From Selaginella tamariscina (Eukaryota; Streptophyta; Lycopodiopsida; Selaginellales; Selaginellaceae): a DNA stretch of 64,000 nt. Under the pieces are notes generated by a model, which saw only the letters and a program-made list of their open reading frames with translations, ran no database searches and was not told the origin of the DNA. The stretch is from contig PUQB01000155.1 of NCBI GenBank assembly GCA_003024785.1, forward strand, positions 153,329 to 217,328, given 5' to 3'. The position numbers were made by a program, and so were the translations under genes. Below are positions 1 through 14,351 of this stretch, in pieces. How positions within the stretch are numbered: the stretch's first letter is position 1; every line of letters begins with the position of its first letter.

Positions 1-1011
1 TATATATTTTGTGTATATGGCCACAAAGTGTACTGAACACCAGACGGTGTGCGTGTGAGGGTAGTTAATTTGAATATAAAATACATTTGGTTATTGAAGT
101 GTTGAACATTGTATGTTTATTGTACATATAGCTTCAAATTGTGTTATAGAAAATATTTTATTTTTAATCTAATATATTTTGATATTACATTGATATTTTT
201 TTTCTTTTAAATTTTCAAACCTTTTACCTTGGTTTCTAACGAGAAGTTATAAATATTATAAACAAATTTTACTATTTTTTTAATATATAAAGTAAACAAT
301 TTAAAAGTAGTTTCCGGTGAACACTATTAGGTCATGCATTATCAAAGCTCTCTCTCACTCAATAATATAGGTAAACATTGTATACAGACATCTGTATATA
401 TCGTGTGTGTACACACTCCATATATATACGATGTACAGACAACTGCATGCATCAATATTAGTTAATTAATTTGTATATAAAGTTTACAACATTTTATTTT
501 AGAATTATAATATTAATTGACATTTTACACGTTATTATATCAAAAATAATATCGAACCATATATTACTTTATAAATATAAATGTCTAAATGGAAAATATA
601 ATATAATATCCTTACATATGTTAAATCATTCACCTCTCCGATATAGTATTATTCCTTTATTATTATAAAAAATTTAAACCACGTCATAGTATTTAAATTT
701 AAAATATCTTATTTTTTATTTATATGTATAACATTATTAAAAGAACCTCATTCTAATATAATCACATGATATATAGTTTTATGCAGGTGAATATTCCGCG
801 GGTTGTATATGCCTACATATTCTTTTTTATGTAATGGATATGTGTGTGGACATATAAATAATTTCCTTGATACTATATGTCTTAAGGCATGTGAAAGGTT
901 AAAAAAAAAGAAAAAACTTTCTCACTCACTCGCTCACACACACTTATACACATACACATTATCAGACCAGCATGCTTAGATGCTATCTATTTATCTATCT
1001 ATCTATCTATC

Positions 1012-1047
<36 letters not shown>

Positions 1048-2880
1048 AGTATCAGTACGGTATTTTAATTTTGCACATTAGGTAGTGTGACACAAAATGT
1101 TTCAAATTTTCTACCAAGACAACTGATATAGGTTTACACTACCGGATGCATGTTTTAAAATAATAGCAACACATAGTGACCATACACACACCGTGCACAT
1201 TGTAAATTTTTACTTACTGTGTTTTCTCCAAGTTAATTTATCGTACATACCAGTTGTTATCGCATTTTAATTAAGTAGCTCTCGTTTTACTTTATTTCAA
1301 ACTAGAACTTATTATTTCTTCAAACTCACAGCACATTTTGGAAAAGATCTTTTAAATTTTATTTAATTCATAATTTTGCTAATTTTAAATAAGATTATTT
1401 TTAATTACTAATTTTTAAATAAGATTATTTTTTATTTCTATATCAGAATAAATATTCATATAAATAACAGCAACTGTGTGCTAGTAACTCACACGGTATA
1501 CATTCCGAATCTGGCACGCTTTAATCCTAACCGTAGGTTTATTCACATAAATAGATTTTACAATATTTTTCCTCTGTATTTTCCCACCTGTTATTATAAA
1601 AACTAATGAAATTAATCCACACACAATAATTACATGTAAGGACTCCTTATTCATAGTATTTTTAAGCATGTATTGGTTGTGTTTTACCGACGTGTTATTT
1701 AATTTTCTAAAATGTTATTTTTATTTTCATCATAACACAATTTTTATTTAAGTATTAAATTACAAATATTTATAAATTATAATTAAATTAAATTATAAAT
1801 ACTTATAGAATTATAAATATGTATAAATTATTATTAAATAAATAAAATTATGAAAAAGTTATTATTTAACTTATAATTTGTACATATTTTATATGCACTA
1901 TGTATAACTATAATTAATAAAAATTAAGTTTAAACACAATTTAAATAATAATTTTATTATAATTTATAATATTTATCATTTCAATTTTAATTTAAGAAAA
2001 TAATACATTGTCTGTGCAATGTATATATATTATTTATGTATAATTTATGTGAAATGAAAAAAAATAAAAATAATAATAACACGTCAGCAAGCCAATGTGT
2101 ATAATCCATTGTATGCTATTCATTCTCGATTAACATTAGTATATATACATCATCATATTTGTGTACATATAATTCATATATATACTCCACATATACATGT
2201 ATACATCAATTTATCTTCTTCAAAGTAGGTATGTATGTAGTATATATTGTAGCGCGGAGAAATATCCTATTATAGTTTGATAGTTTACTAATATTTAACA
2301 TTATTTATTTCTTTGTTTAAATTTTTATTTCGTGTTTTCTACAAGAGTATTTATATCATTTCTTATAAACAAATGTAAAGAAGCAAAACAATCTCAAAAC
2401 TTCAAAAATATTGCAAAACGTTTGTTTAAGCAATATAAGCATCATCTCCACACACAGATATTTATGTATGTATTTTATATATATCAGAACTTAATAGATG
2501 TTTCTTATATATGTGTAAATTATATAATATGTATTCCTAATCAATATAATGATAAAACATAATTTATTAAAACTAAGTCCGTGTACTTACATATTTCTGC
2601 ACACGACGTCGTCTCTCTTTACCATTTCAATTGTATCAATTCAAATTATGTAAAATGTCATGTCTTGATTTATTTTATTTTGATAATTTAGCATTTTGAC
2701 TTCAGAATTCTGGAATATGCATATAATCTCGGATCTCTTAACATTTTAAAACATATTTTCAAATAAATATCTAAAATATATTACAGTTTATTTAACAAAT
2801 TAAAAAAACAATAATAATGACATAAGATTTATATAATAATAGCTACATAATTAAGTTAAATATTATATTTCTTCTCTGCA
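1..2880. other. AT-rich intergenic DNA with microsatellites
   Basis: No supportable gene. The stretch is AT-rich with homopolymer runs. It contains a (CTAT)n tract at about 983-1016 followed directly by (AC)n to about 1045. The segment at about 300-390 is a diverged member of the dispersed module seen again near 10.9, 14.2, 15.2, 23.1, 23.9 and 53.6 kb, recognised by 'catgcattatcaaagctctc'-like sequence next to a CT/CA tract. Open frames here of about 60-76 codons have no domain character and an AT-driven composition. Confidence 0.7.
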
Positions 2881-2884
2881 ACTA

Positions 2885-3440
2885 GAAGTCTTCAATAAGC
2901 ACTATCTCCTTTAATATTTTGAACAAAAGGAGTTAATTCTATTTAAGCCTTTTATATACAAATATTCATTTTAACTAAAAAATTTTATTATATAAGCTTG
3001 AAGAAGTGATAATCTCCAAATACGATTTCTAAAAAGTCAACCTAAGTAGATAACCCAGAACCTTAAACCCTAAGCCCGGGTCCATTTATATCTCACGCAC
3101 GGAATGCCATGCGTTGTATCTGCTTTAATAAATCTCTCTATATCTACTTGTTGTGCTTATGTGTGGCAGCTGCTGCAACTGTGACGTTATAGTTGAAAAC
3201 CACCTGTATTAAATCACTTAATTAGCGCTTAATCACATATAATGAAAAAGTACATATGCTAATGTATTGCCACATTGTATATACCATAAATAATAAGGGT
3301 TTAAAGTTTAGTGGAACTATATTTAATAATAATAATAATGATAATATATTACCTTGAGATAAGTGGAATGTGTGATTATTTATACTGTTCCTGGAACCAC
3401 ATTTTTACGCTCTTCAGGGCTGTATTTAGCCAGTAAGTAT
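2885..3440 (-). pseudogene. Alpha-glucan phosphorylase relic, parental exon order
   Basis: Decayed minus-strand fragments of the phosphorylase gene found intact at 59-64 kb, in the same order as in that gene. Sequence near 2,885-2,940 matches the start of the penultimate exon and its intron. About 2,997-3,060 matches the FVPDPRF exon. About 3,130-3,235 matches the exon for [14 protein letters not shown] plus its flanking intron. About 3,345-3,440 matches the ends of the EMSSEER exon with its middle deleted. The coding frame is destroyed by indels. I infer a partial gene duplication that decayed in place. The identity of the last two fragments is clear by eye because the intron ends are also conserved. 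Confidence 0.7.
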
Positions 3441-5250
3441 TAACAATATAATATATTTAAATCATAATACATTTATTGAATTGAACATTGTGTACATAAA
3501 GCTTCAAATTATGTTATTGAGAATACATTTTGATATTACAGTGATATTTAAATTATATTTTAAGGCTTAAATTCTTTTAAAATTATCATCATCCAACTAA
3601 AAACCATCCATTGTTTCCATGTTTATAAGAGGACAGACTTATAATTATTATAAACATTTTTTAGTATTCTTATAAAACACACATAAAAAACAAATCATTT
3701 CAAACTTCGTCTTCGTTAACAATGGAAGATATCAATTTGGTGAACGCTATTTAAATCACGCATCATCAAAGCTCTCTCTGCCACACACACTTACAAACGA
3801 GTGTAGGGTGTGTGTATATAGATAGATAGATAGAGAGAGAGTTACACGCACATAGTGTATAGACAAGCGCAAGCATTAGTACTTTTCACTGTATATATCT
3901 TCCTCTGGATCTAAAATTTCTTTTGTTATTAAAGTGGGAAAGTATGTTTATTGCTGCCCAGTATTGGAAAAACATTTTATTTTAAATATATATCGGAACG
4001 ATATAAAAGTTATATTATAAACTCTTATTGCATTTTCATATAAAAGCTGAACAAAAATTCTTTAAATCTCACTTTCTCACACACATACACAAAAGCATCC
4101 TTTAAAAAAAACATCTCTACACACATAGTATCCATTGTATATGCATATACATATAATTCATATGCCATTACGTTAATGATGTGTGTATAATCTTCTATGC
4201 TATTCCACATAGTATACTATCCATATTCATTCTCGATCAAGATTTTACATCACATTTAGGTAACATGATTATGTATGCATATATATATACTCCACATATA
4301 CATATATATCTTCTCCAATTTCCTTATTGTATCTTCTTCAAACTAATTTGTTTATTGAAGTGTTACTGGTTTAATTATTAACATAACGGATTTTTTAAGT
4401 TTTATATAGTTCGATAGTTCATTAATATTTTAATTATTTTTAAATAACATGGCTGGTTACACACACAGAGTGTATAGACAAGTGCAAGCATTAGTACTTT
4501 CCACTCTACATATCTTTCTGTGTGTCTAGGTTATTAAAGTGCTAAAGTATGTTTATTGCTCCTCACTCTTGGAAACACATTCTATTTAAAAATATATATT
4601 GATTGTTTATTAAAATGCTAAAACTATATTTAATACGTTTCATAAAGAAGTTTTTAAAAATTTAATAAATACCTTCAAATTTGTACAACTTTATCATATT
4701 CATAATAAAACTGAGAAATCCACCATGTAACCTGAGTATTCACAGTGGAATCAATGGAATCAAAGTGCAGAATGTAAGTGCATACAAAATGCAGAATTTC
4801 ATATTTTGTTAAATGTAAGTTTGTTTTAGTGTATAAAATATAAACCACTATAAGATCTTTATATTAAATATATATCAAAAATTTAAAACTAAAACTAATT
4901 AAATATAAACTACACATATATAGAACATAGTATTTTTACAATCTCTTGCTATATTTCAAATCATTCAGATGAATGTATTGATTCGTTATTATACATTTTA
5001 TCAAATATAAGGTATCCAATTCATAGTATTAAATTTAAAATAGCTTTATATATATATATATATATAAAGAACCTCATTCTCATGTACTTACACCATATGT
5101 ATGGTTATATGCATGTACCTATTCATTTTTTTATATACATATCTGTAATTGGATATTGTGTGGACACACATATTAAACAAGTAATAAACCGCCCTTACAT
5201 ACTTTCTTTGCTGCTATAAGACATTGGGGATACCCGGAAGGATTTCTATA

Positions 5251-5329
<79 letters not shown>

Positions 5330-7010
5330 AGTTTACATGAAAGTCGGATTAAGTCAATATGAACTATAAACAACATGCCTAGATGTTATGTAGGGTTTTT
5401 CTTTTTTTTTTTCCACATTGGATACATATATATTTAATATATTATGTATCCAATGTATATATATATATTTCACTATATTATATTATGATGCATTATAATA
5501 ATATATCGAAAAATTGTGACACAACATACATGAGCATAAGTTTCTTTCAGATTTTCTCCTACCAAGACAACTGATATATTGCTTACACTACCGGGTACGT
5601 GATTACCCTAATTCCATGGGAGATGGTTCTACTGAAGAAGATGATGAATCGTCAGATGAATAAACAGAGAAAACGCACACATACACGTGCACCACATCGT
5701 AAATTTTATTTACTGTGTTTTCTCTAGGTTAATTTCATTTATAAATTGTTATTGCATTTTCATATAATAATTAACTAAAGCTTATTATTTATTTAAATCT
5801 CAGTTTCTCACATATACCCAAAATATCCTTTTAAAAAATTAATCTAGCTTATTTAGTTCTTATATAAAATTAGCTCTTGCAAATCTAAATCTCTATATTA
5901 GAATATATATTTATTTAAATAATAGACTAGTTACTCACCGCCAAGTACACACCACACAGTACTATGAAAAGCTCTCTACACAGTATCCATTGTAGATATA
6001 ATTCATTATAACATTACGTAGTATGTATACACCATACACTGTACACGTACATAGATAATGTATGTACATTACTGGCCGCATGGTGCGGGGAACGTATTCT
6101 GTTTGAAATTTGATATACTTTAATAGTTTATTAATATTTTAACATTATTTTATATATCTTTGAAGTTAATTAATAACATTGTTAAGGTACCAGACTTTTA
6201 AGTCTCTCTCACACACACGCGTACACACAGCACGCTCGCACGTGTGCACATAAGACAGTGTGTAGATAGAAGCACTACTTGCTGCGTCTTAAGCTCCTTC
6301 GGTATTATAGTATTGATATATAAATATAGCTCTAATATTAATCGGGAATACATTTTATTGATAGTTAATGAATATGTATTTAGAGAAATTTATAGATTTC
6401 CTGTTCAGGACTGTAAGAGAGAGTTTTAATAATTATAAATTAACATTTACCCTAACCCTAAAGTCCATGCTGATGTGGCAACCCATGTGCCACGTGGCGG
6501 ACGTGGTCGTACGTATCTCATTATATGTGTATTAAGATCTCCACAAAAACTTAGTCTGTCACTAGTATGTCGTATAGCAGTAACATGATATGTATACACC
6601 ATACACCGGACATGTGTATATATTATGCACATATATACAACACTTATACATGTATATATCAATATATCTAAACTAATTTGTGTTACTACCATGTGTGAAC
6701 GTATTTTATTTGATATAGTTTGATTGTTATTGATATTTTAACATTATTTATTTGTTTTACTTATAAACAAATGTAAAGAAGCAACGCAACCCTTTTAAAA
6801 CTTAAAAGATATACTTATTTAAACAATACTTACATCAAACAATCACTAATGTATTTCACGCACACACACAGGCACGCTCGCACGTGTGTGTAAATAGAAG
6901 CACTACTTGCAACTCTCCTTCTGTTATTAAAAAGTTATAGGTCTACTATTAATTTGAAATACATTTTCCATGTTTTATGCACATACACATTCCATGTTTT
7001 AGTAATAATA
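3441..7010. other. AT-rich repeat debris without a gene
   Basis: No supportable gene. The region holds rearranged pieces of the local repeat modules. For example, the 'cagtgtatagacaagtgcaagcattagtactttccact' theme occurs at about 3,855-3,890 and again at about 4,468-4,505. Sequence near 6,640-6,680 is an inverted version of the 'gatacattgatgtata' module of the central array. A G-box-like GCCACGTGGC occurs near 6,490. Confidence 0.6.
5253..5327. repeat. Compound (CT)n(CA)n microsatellite
   Basis: A pure CT run from 5,253 passes directly into a CA run ending at 5,327. The same CT-then-CA junction recurs in other modules of the window (about 10,945; 14,280; 15,255; 23,200; 59,892), so it is part of a dispersed repeat and not a one-off. 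Open frames across it read as CVCVCV or ERERER and are not coding. Confidence 0.95.
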
Positions 7011-7234
7011 AATATTTAATTAATACATAATCATATATGTTGCCTGTAATTCTCATCAACAACTTTCTTCTGTTCTCTCAAATACTAAAGAAAATCATAA
7101 CCAAGAGTCTATTTCCTTCAATAATATTTAATTAATACATAATCATATATGTTGCCTGTAATTCTCATCAACAACTTTCTTCTGTTCTCTCAAATACTGA
7201 AGAAAATCATAACCAAGAGTCTATTTCCTTCAAT
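7011..7234. repeat. 112-bp direct tandem duplication
   Basis: Positions 7,011-7,122 and 7,123-7,234 are two head-to-tail copies of the same 112 bp, differing by about one substitution. The repeated unit contains a minus-strand relic of the penultimate phosphorylase exon. The near identity says the duplication is much younger than the decay of the exon it carries. Confidence 0.93.
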
Positions 7235-7406
7235 ATTTTAAACAAAACGATATTTTAAATAGCCTTTTACATTATATTATACAAATTATTAATCATAAAA
7301 GATTATTTTTATTACTTACCTTCAAGAGCTTCAAGTGTCTCATACGACTTCTAATGAACTCCCATTTCATATATATATGTATGTATGTATATGTGTTGTG
7401 TGTCTC

Positions 7407-7438
<32 letters not shown>

Positions 7439-9885
7439 GATAGTTTATTAAAGTGGTAAAAACTATTTTAAATATTTTTTCTGAAACTTATCTATATTTA
7501 ATACATCGTATAAAGAAGGTTTATTTATTTAATGATTACCTTCAAATTCATATAGCTTTATCATTTTCATATAAATAAATATAAGAAAACTCAGAAATCC
7601 ATCATGTACCTGAGTATATTCACATTGGAATACAAAATGCAGAAATTCATATGTTATAAATGTAAAAGACTGCTTAATGTATAAATATAAATCATCTCGG
7701 AAATAATAAAAGAACAGGAAAACAAGAGCTAATCAAATATACATGTAATATAGTATCTATGGATTCTATGCAACCTCTTGTCACATTTCATTCAGATATA
7801 TGTATTAATTCTTTATTACAGATTTATGTAAAAATCTTTAACAAGGATTCTCATTTCATAGAATTAAGAATTTTAGTTTATATGTATAAAATTATTAAAA
7901 AAAAACCTCATTCTCATGATACGTATGGTTTTATGCATGTGAGTATCCCAGGGCTGTGTATACCTACGTATTCAGTTTTTCTATACATATCTGCAAATGC
8001 ATATTGTGTGTCTTTGTGTGGGTAGCTCCGGGCACACATATTAAACAAGTAATAGACAAGCATGCCATTACATACTTTCTTTGTTGCTACAAGTTGTCTT
8101 AAGACATGTGGGATAACCCGAAGGATTCACCCTTTTTTTTCTTATAGATTCTCTCTCTCACACACGCACGCACGCGCGCACGTAGTTTACATGACATATA
8201 TACAGGTTTTGCATTTGCACATTATATATATTTGAAAAGATTGTGACACAACATACATGTGCATATGTTTCTCTCAAATTTTCTTCTAATGAAACATTGT
8301 TGGGATGCATGTTTTAACACGTGCACCACATCGTAAAATTTTCTTACTGTGTTTCATGTATATAAATTGTTATTGCATTTGTAGGAGGGTTGGGTTGAAA
8401 TATTATAAGAGATTAAAAAGATGTTATATTACATTTTGTATTTAATATATATTAATTAGTTTAATTTTAATTTATCTTATAGTTAATACAAAACATCTTT
8501 AGTATTGATAGTCTTTCAAATTTAAATGTAATAGACCATGATTTCTAGATTTTATAAGCAACTGTGTTTAAGAAAGTGAAAACTTACTCCGGATGCACGG
8601 AACGACAATATTTGTACAAGAGTTTTCATTCTTCCAAATTTTTGTTATATTTGCTTTATAGAAAAATGGTAAAGCTATATAAATTTGAAGGTAATGTTTA
8701 GGAAAAAAAGATATTTAAAATATAGTTTAACATTTTAATAAACTAACAAATATATGTAAAGTAGAATATATTTAACAAGACTGGGGACATTATTAATATT
8801 GTTATGTTTGTACATGTGAATGGAGTTGAGATATTAAAACAAAAATATTAGCGAAGTATATTCCTAACATAACAGGATTAATCCAAATTCACTATTTCAT
8901 ATTCACATTAAGAGAATCTTACACTAACCTTGAGTTTTTGTAGTGATAAATAACAGACCAGAATGTTAACTGACGTTTGTTATGCATCATATAAAAAAAT
9001 ATATTCATTATATCATATTATATAATAATTATTATTATATCATATACATATATACATACATTATAAATAATAAAGGTTTATGATAATTAATTATTGTGTA
9101 CAACTAATATGGGTCTGTTTATGATAATTAAGTAGGTTATCATAGCGTATATAACTGATATAAGTTATCATAAATTAGTTATATATTTAACATAGAATCT
9201 TATGATAACCTAGTTTATGATAATTAATTATGATAACCAATTAATATATTTTGTAAGATGCATAATAAACATTTATACTAACCTTGAGTTATTTTTAGCG
9301 AAAAATAACAGACATAATGTTAAATCTGAATATCAAATACTATATTGGGATTAAGTCAATAAAAAACGATTAGCGAAGTATATTCTTGAATTTTGCGATA
9401 AACCATTCTTCTTGTAGCTGCTTCTCACCAGCAAACTGTAAAAAAACACACACACACACACACACATATATCAATAAAATATATTTATTTTTCTTTAATT
9501 AGTAATAAATATTTAAGTTTAAAGTAATGGCAACAAATATTTAATATCAGTTTATTACTACTTCTGAATTATCATGTAACATAATGCTAGATTATAGCTC
9601 TACACCACCATCACATACTCGTACATCTCGAATATATATATTAAATATAATAATAAAATGCTATGTCTAACTATACATAAAACACACACACACCAACACA
9701 TATTATAAATATATATAAAATATATAAAAATATATAACTAAATAAAATATAAATTAGGCAGATATATACACATACATATACATATTTCTTAAACCAGAAT
9801 ATTAATGATCCATTTATCACTCCTTAACCACTTGCTTAATTATTGCACTAAGCTCAGGACTACATAACCCATTTACCTATTATCA
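7030..9885 (-). pseudogene. Alpha-glucan phosphorylase relic with duplicated exon pieces
   Basis: Minus-strand fragments in parental order. The penultimate exon is present twice (7,040-7,120 and the tandem copy to 7,234). The FVPDPRF exon is at about 7,315-7,356. The exon for [16 protein letters not shown] is present twice (about 8,925-8,985 and 9,283-9,440). Part of the exon for [17 protein letters not shown] is at about 9,780-9,885. Unlike the copies at 12.8-47 kb, the penultimate-exon copy keeps the GGTTATGA stretch, equivalent to VGYD in the intact gene, so it is a separate lineage of relic. Frames are broken throughout and intervening exons are missing. I infer an old partial duplication, later interrupted around 9.0-9.26 kb. 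Confidence 0.75.
9050..9265. repeat. AT-rich inverted repeats splitting an exon relic
   Basis: Contains TAGGTTATCATA near 9,132 and its reverse complement TATGATAACCTA near 9,200, plus several TATGATAATTAATTA repeats. It lies between two partial copies of the same phosphorylase exon relic. A decayed MITE-like insertion would explain this, but I see no clean terminal repeats or target duplication, so the class is uncertain. Confidence 0.45.
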
Positions 9886-12866
9886 ACAAAAATTATATAA
9901 ATATAACAATATTATCAATGCATGTTTCCAGTCTTGGATTTATAATTATTTTAAATATATAAATAAATATGTCTATAAACACATAAATAAATGTTAAACT
10001 ATATTTAAATATTTTTTGCTAAACACACACAACTTCTAATAACGAACGTTTTCTTGTTTAATAATAACGTAAAATACAATAATATTCCTTGTATTAAATA
10101 TATTTAAATAGAAAATGTAGTAGAACATCTTTTCAGTCTCTTATTATATTTCAAACCATTCCCTCCTATAAATATATATTGGACAGATTAATTTTTTATT
10201 ATAAATATACATACAAATGTTTTATTTATTACTTATATATATAAAATTATTAAAAAATATTTACTCACATGGTATATATGAAGATATACAACGTTTTTGT
10301 TTTATATGCATATGTAAATGGATATCGGGATAGACCTGTATACATACATGTGCGCGTTGCAATGGCACGCCCCTACTCAAGAAACATTTCTGTGTTCTAT
10401 AACACACACACACAAGTTGGCAAGGAGCAGTTAGAAGTTATAGAAAAGTATAAATATGTTGGCTAGTTAAAGAAAATATGTGTATATTAATGTGTTTGTA
10501 TGGTGTGTATATATATGTGCATGTGTTTACACGTGTAATATAATATATATACAATAACTGTGAATACAAAGAGTATACTAAACACTAGACTGTATAATAC
10601 GTGTGTGTGTGAGGGCAGTGAATTTGAATATAAAACACATTGGGTTATTGAAATGTTGACTTCAAATTGTAGAGAAAATATTCTAATTTTAATTTAATAT
10701 ATTTTGATATTACATTGATGTTTAAATCTTTTTTAGACTTTAGAAACTTTTCTTTTTAAAATATCTCCACGCTCCATTATTGTAGTAAACGTGTCTAAGA
10801 GGTTTCTAACGAGAAAGTTATAAATATTAAAAACATTTTTACTATTTCTTAACAAAAACATATAAAGAACAAACCATTTAAAACTCGTTTTAGAAATTGT
10901 TAAAAATCGACATTAGAATGAGTATTAGATCATGCATTATCAAGCTCTCTCTCTCTCACACACACACACACAATAAATAGGTATATGTATGTGATAGTAC
11001 ATATGCAGTATATGCCTGAATATGGTGTGATGTTTGTGTGCACAAAAATTGTAATAAATAATAACACTATATACACACATCTATATACATGGTGTGTTAC
11101 ACACACACTAACTCCATGCATCAATACTAATTATGTTGTATATACAAGTTCATTACATTTTATTTCAGAATTATAATATTAATTTATATTTCAAACGTTA
11201 TTTTAATATGTATACAGCCTAAAACCTAATTTATATATTTATAATGTATATATAGGTAATATAATATATGCATAACACAGGGGTTTCATAGATTACATAT
11301 TGTTATCCCATAAATAAGTGCTTTTTTAAATTAAAACTCAAAAGTATACTTTAAAAGGATTTTTTTTTTGTGTGTTAAAGGTTTCGGTTTGGTTTATATT
11401 GAAGGATTAAGAAATGAGATGAATGAACTGAAAAGGTAAATCAATATAATAAATTTTATCTTCAAAACAAAGATTTGTTTATTTGGGAGATTTATTTATT
11501 TATTATTTATTAATTAGAATATTATTCTGATTACAAAGAGATTAATCAATTTAGCACAAGGAACACATACATGCACACACATCTTTAGACGAGTGTATAG
11601 TGGATATATGTGTATATGTTTGTAAATATAGATGCTAAGTGTGTATGTTTCAGGTTTACGATGATCTCTTTTAGTTTTGAGGAGAATTTTACTGTGCATA
11701 TATTTCTTAGGCATAATTAACTAGAATCCCATTGTTAAAACACTGTTCACATCCAGTTACGTATCTGTTTGAAAGGCAATATCACACACACACGCATAAG
11801 AATGAAAGTGTATATAACATGTCGAAATTTATTCTATCAAATTTAAGTTCGAAAGAATGCTTAATGTATACATATTTCCAAAAATCTTAAACAAGGTATT
11901 TCATCTCATATAATTTAATTTTAAAACATCTTATTTATTATTTATACGTATAACATTATTGAAAGAACCTCATTCTCATATAATCACATGATATATATAC
12001 TAATGAATATGCCTACATATTCAATTTTTTTATATACATATATGTAAATGGATATTGTGTGTATTAAACAAGTATGCCTTTACATAATTTCCTTGCTGAT
12101 ACATTGATGTATATACGTATATGTGGCGTATATATATGCATTACACACATCGTTCGTACGTAATTGTGGTGTGTACTTGATGTGAGTAAGTAATGTCTTA
12201 TTTAAATGAACATATATTCTAATACTTAATTATCAGCTGGCTTGTTAGGAGAAAATTTAAAAGAAACATAGGAACACGGTGGATTTATGAGTTTGAAGGT
12301 AATTATTAAATAAATAAACCTTCTTTATACGATGTATTAAATATACAGAAAAAAAATATTTAAAATATAGTTTAACATTTAAATAAATTATCAAATATAG
12401 AGTGAAGAAATACACTATGTATGTATGTATGTATACATATGTGTGTGTGTGTATATATATATATTACACTCGTCTAAAGATGCGTGTGGTGTGCGAGTGT
12501 ATGAGAGAGGGCGTTGATGATGCATGATTTAAATAGCGTTCACCTGATCCATGTATGAATACAGGGTTATTGAATAACTCTCTCCCATAGATGAAGTTTT
12601 AAATGATTTGTTCTCGATATGTGTTTAAGAAGAATAGTAAAGAATATGTTATAATTATTATAACTCCCTCCTTTTAAAAACATGAAAATGACCCCGATTT
12701 TTCAGCTGGTTGAGGATATTTTTAAAAGAAAATTTAAGATATAACTTAAATATCAATGTAAGTTAGATAACGCAATTTGAAGTTTTATGTACAATAAACA
12801 TAGATAAATAGAACTGCACACCACACACACATATAAGTTTGATATTAAATTTTTTATGATTTGTAG
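9886..12866. other. Repeat-module DNA without a gene
   Basis: No supportable coding sequence. About 10,560-11,480 is one copy of a long module that recurs collinearly at about 14,930-15,760 and 23,690-24,500. About 11,510-12,060 recurs near 16,080-16,540 and 24,540-25,020. From about 12,400 the sequence is the leader of the first flipped phosphorylase relic, with the 'cactcgtctaaagatgcgtg' theme that recurs at about 17,597, 30,870, 33,914, 42,358. Confidence 0.65.
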
Positions 12867-13131
12867 TTTGTACCTGAGCCTCGTTTTAACGAGGCTAAGG
12901 ACTTCATTGATTATGAGACACTTCTTAAAGCTCTTGAAGGTGAATAACACAAAACAATTCGTTCAAATTAATAATTTTTATAATATAATTATAAAAGGCT
13001 ATATAAAATAAGAATTAACTTCATTTTGTTTAAATATTGAAGGAAATAGCGGTTATGGACGTGGAGACTACTTTCTAATTGGATTTTCCTCAGTATTTAC
13101 AAGTATAAAAGAAAGTTGATGAGATTTACAG
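12867..13131 (+). pseudogene. Phosphorylase relic A, flipped last exons
   Basis: Plus-strand remains of two consecutive phosphorylase exons. 12,867-12,939 matches the FVPDPRF exon with its 3' splice site (ttgtag) and 5' splice site still visible. 13,043-13,131 matches the exon for [12 protein letters not shown]. The second carries a 5-bp deletion after the codons for YFLIG that removes the tyrosine-aspartate of the intact gene and shifts the frame. The same 5-bp loss is found in relics B, D, E and others, so they share an ancestor that was already dead. The intact gene reads these exons from the minus strand. Confidence 0.85.
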
Positions 13132-14279
13132 GTAACATATATAATTTAGTTTATTATGTATTGGTTAGTTTATTAATTAAATATTTATTATTGTTATTGT
13201 TAACTAATAATTAAGTTAATTTTTTTTATATAAAGTTAAAATAATAATTAAATTAAGGGTCTAACTAGTTAAAAATAATAATTAAGTTAAAATAATTAAA
13301 TAGTCTAAAGATTCAATTTAAAGATAAATTGAATAATAACTAAGTTAAAGGTTAATAATTATACATAGTTATTAAAATTTATAATATTTAATGTTATAAA
13401 TTTGAATACCTTTGTCACCAACAGAATATCTAATATTAAGCATAAATTATTTATAAATAAACATATTTTATCTTAGATTATTCTTTATATGTCAGAACAC
13501 ATAATATTCTTCTTGTGAACTAGTTTATATGTTCACTTGGTTTTGGAATACTTAAATGATATTTTTTATAAACATAATATGTTTATCACCAAAGGACAGA
13601 AGAATTTTCACTTTTAAAAATAATTTAATTAGAAAATTACACATGTTATACACATTGTAATCAACAAGTACAACTTTTAAAAAATTAGAACTATGTAATA
13701 TTACAATAGCAATAAATAATCATTTTGATATAAACCACCTACATTTATAAGTATTAAGTGTAGTTTTACTTAGGAAGAAAGAAGGTAAAGAAGGGTCTTC
13801 TAGAAATATAAAAATTTTTCAATGATTTAAATAAATATTCTTTGCATATGACATGTACACACACATATATAGCATACTTGCATTTTAGATTCACTATAAC
13901 ACACACACAAAATGAAAACACACAAACACAGTTTTTACATCGACTAGTATGTAGGGTAGTTAATTTGAATGTATAATAAATTTGGTTACTGAAGTGTTGA
14001 ACATTATATGTTTATTGTACACATAGCTTCAAATTGTGTTATGGGAATATTCTATTTTTATTTTTAATATATTTTCTTTTAGACTTTGAAAACTTTTCTT
14101 TTAGAATATCTTCACCCTGCTCACACGTGGAACCTTTTATTTTCAAGAGCTTTTATTAAACTTTAAAAAACAAAAAACATATCAAAAAAACAAACTATTT
14201 AAAACTCGTTTTAGAAATTGTTGACATTAGAATGGGTGAAATAACCCCGGTGAACAGTATTAGATCATGCATTATCAAA

Positions 14280-14288
14280 GCTCTCTCT

Positions 14289-14349
<61 letters not shown>
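14280..14349. repeat. Compound (CT)n(CA)n microsatellite
   Basis: A CT tract interrupted once by TTT passes into a CA tract. It sits at the same point of the repeat module as the shorter tracts at about 10,945, 15,255, 23,205 and 23,998, which differ in length. Confidence 0.95.

Positions 14350-14351
<2 letters not shown>

Noticed and set aside
5173..5376. Open frame with CVCVCV and ERERER runs
   Set aside because: Translation of a (CT)n(CA)n microsatellite; no start context or conserved domain.
5616..5663. Tiny acidic open frame MGDGSTEEDDESSDE
   Set aside because: Could be the tail of a decayed exon, but at 15 codons with no upstream partner or splice site I can support, it is not a feature.
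7759..8025. 88-codon open frame
   Set aside because: Lies in repeat DNA that also occurs elsewhere without an open frame; composition follows the AT-rich DNA.
12880..12900. Short palindrome CCTCGTTTTAACGAGG as a possible terminator or hairpin
   Set aside because: It is the coding sequence for PRFNE of the phosphorylase exon and recurs only because that exon does.
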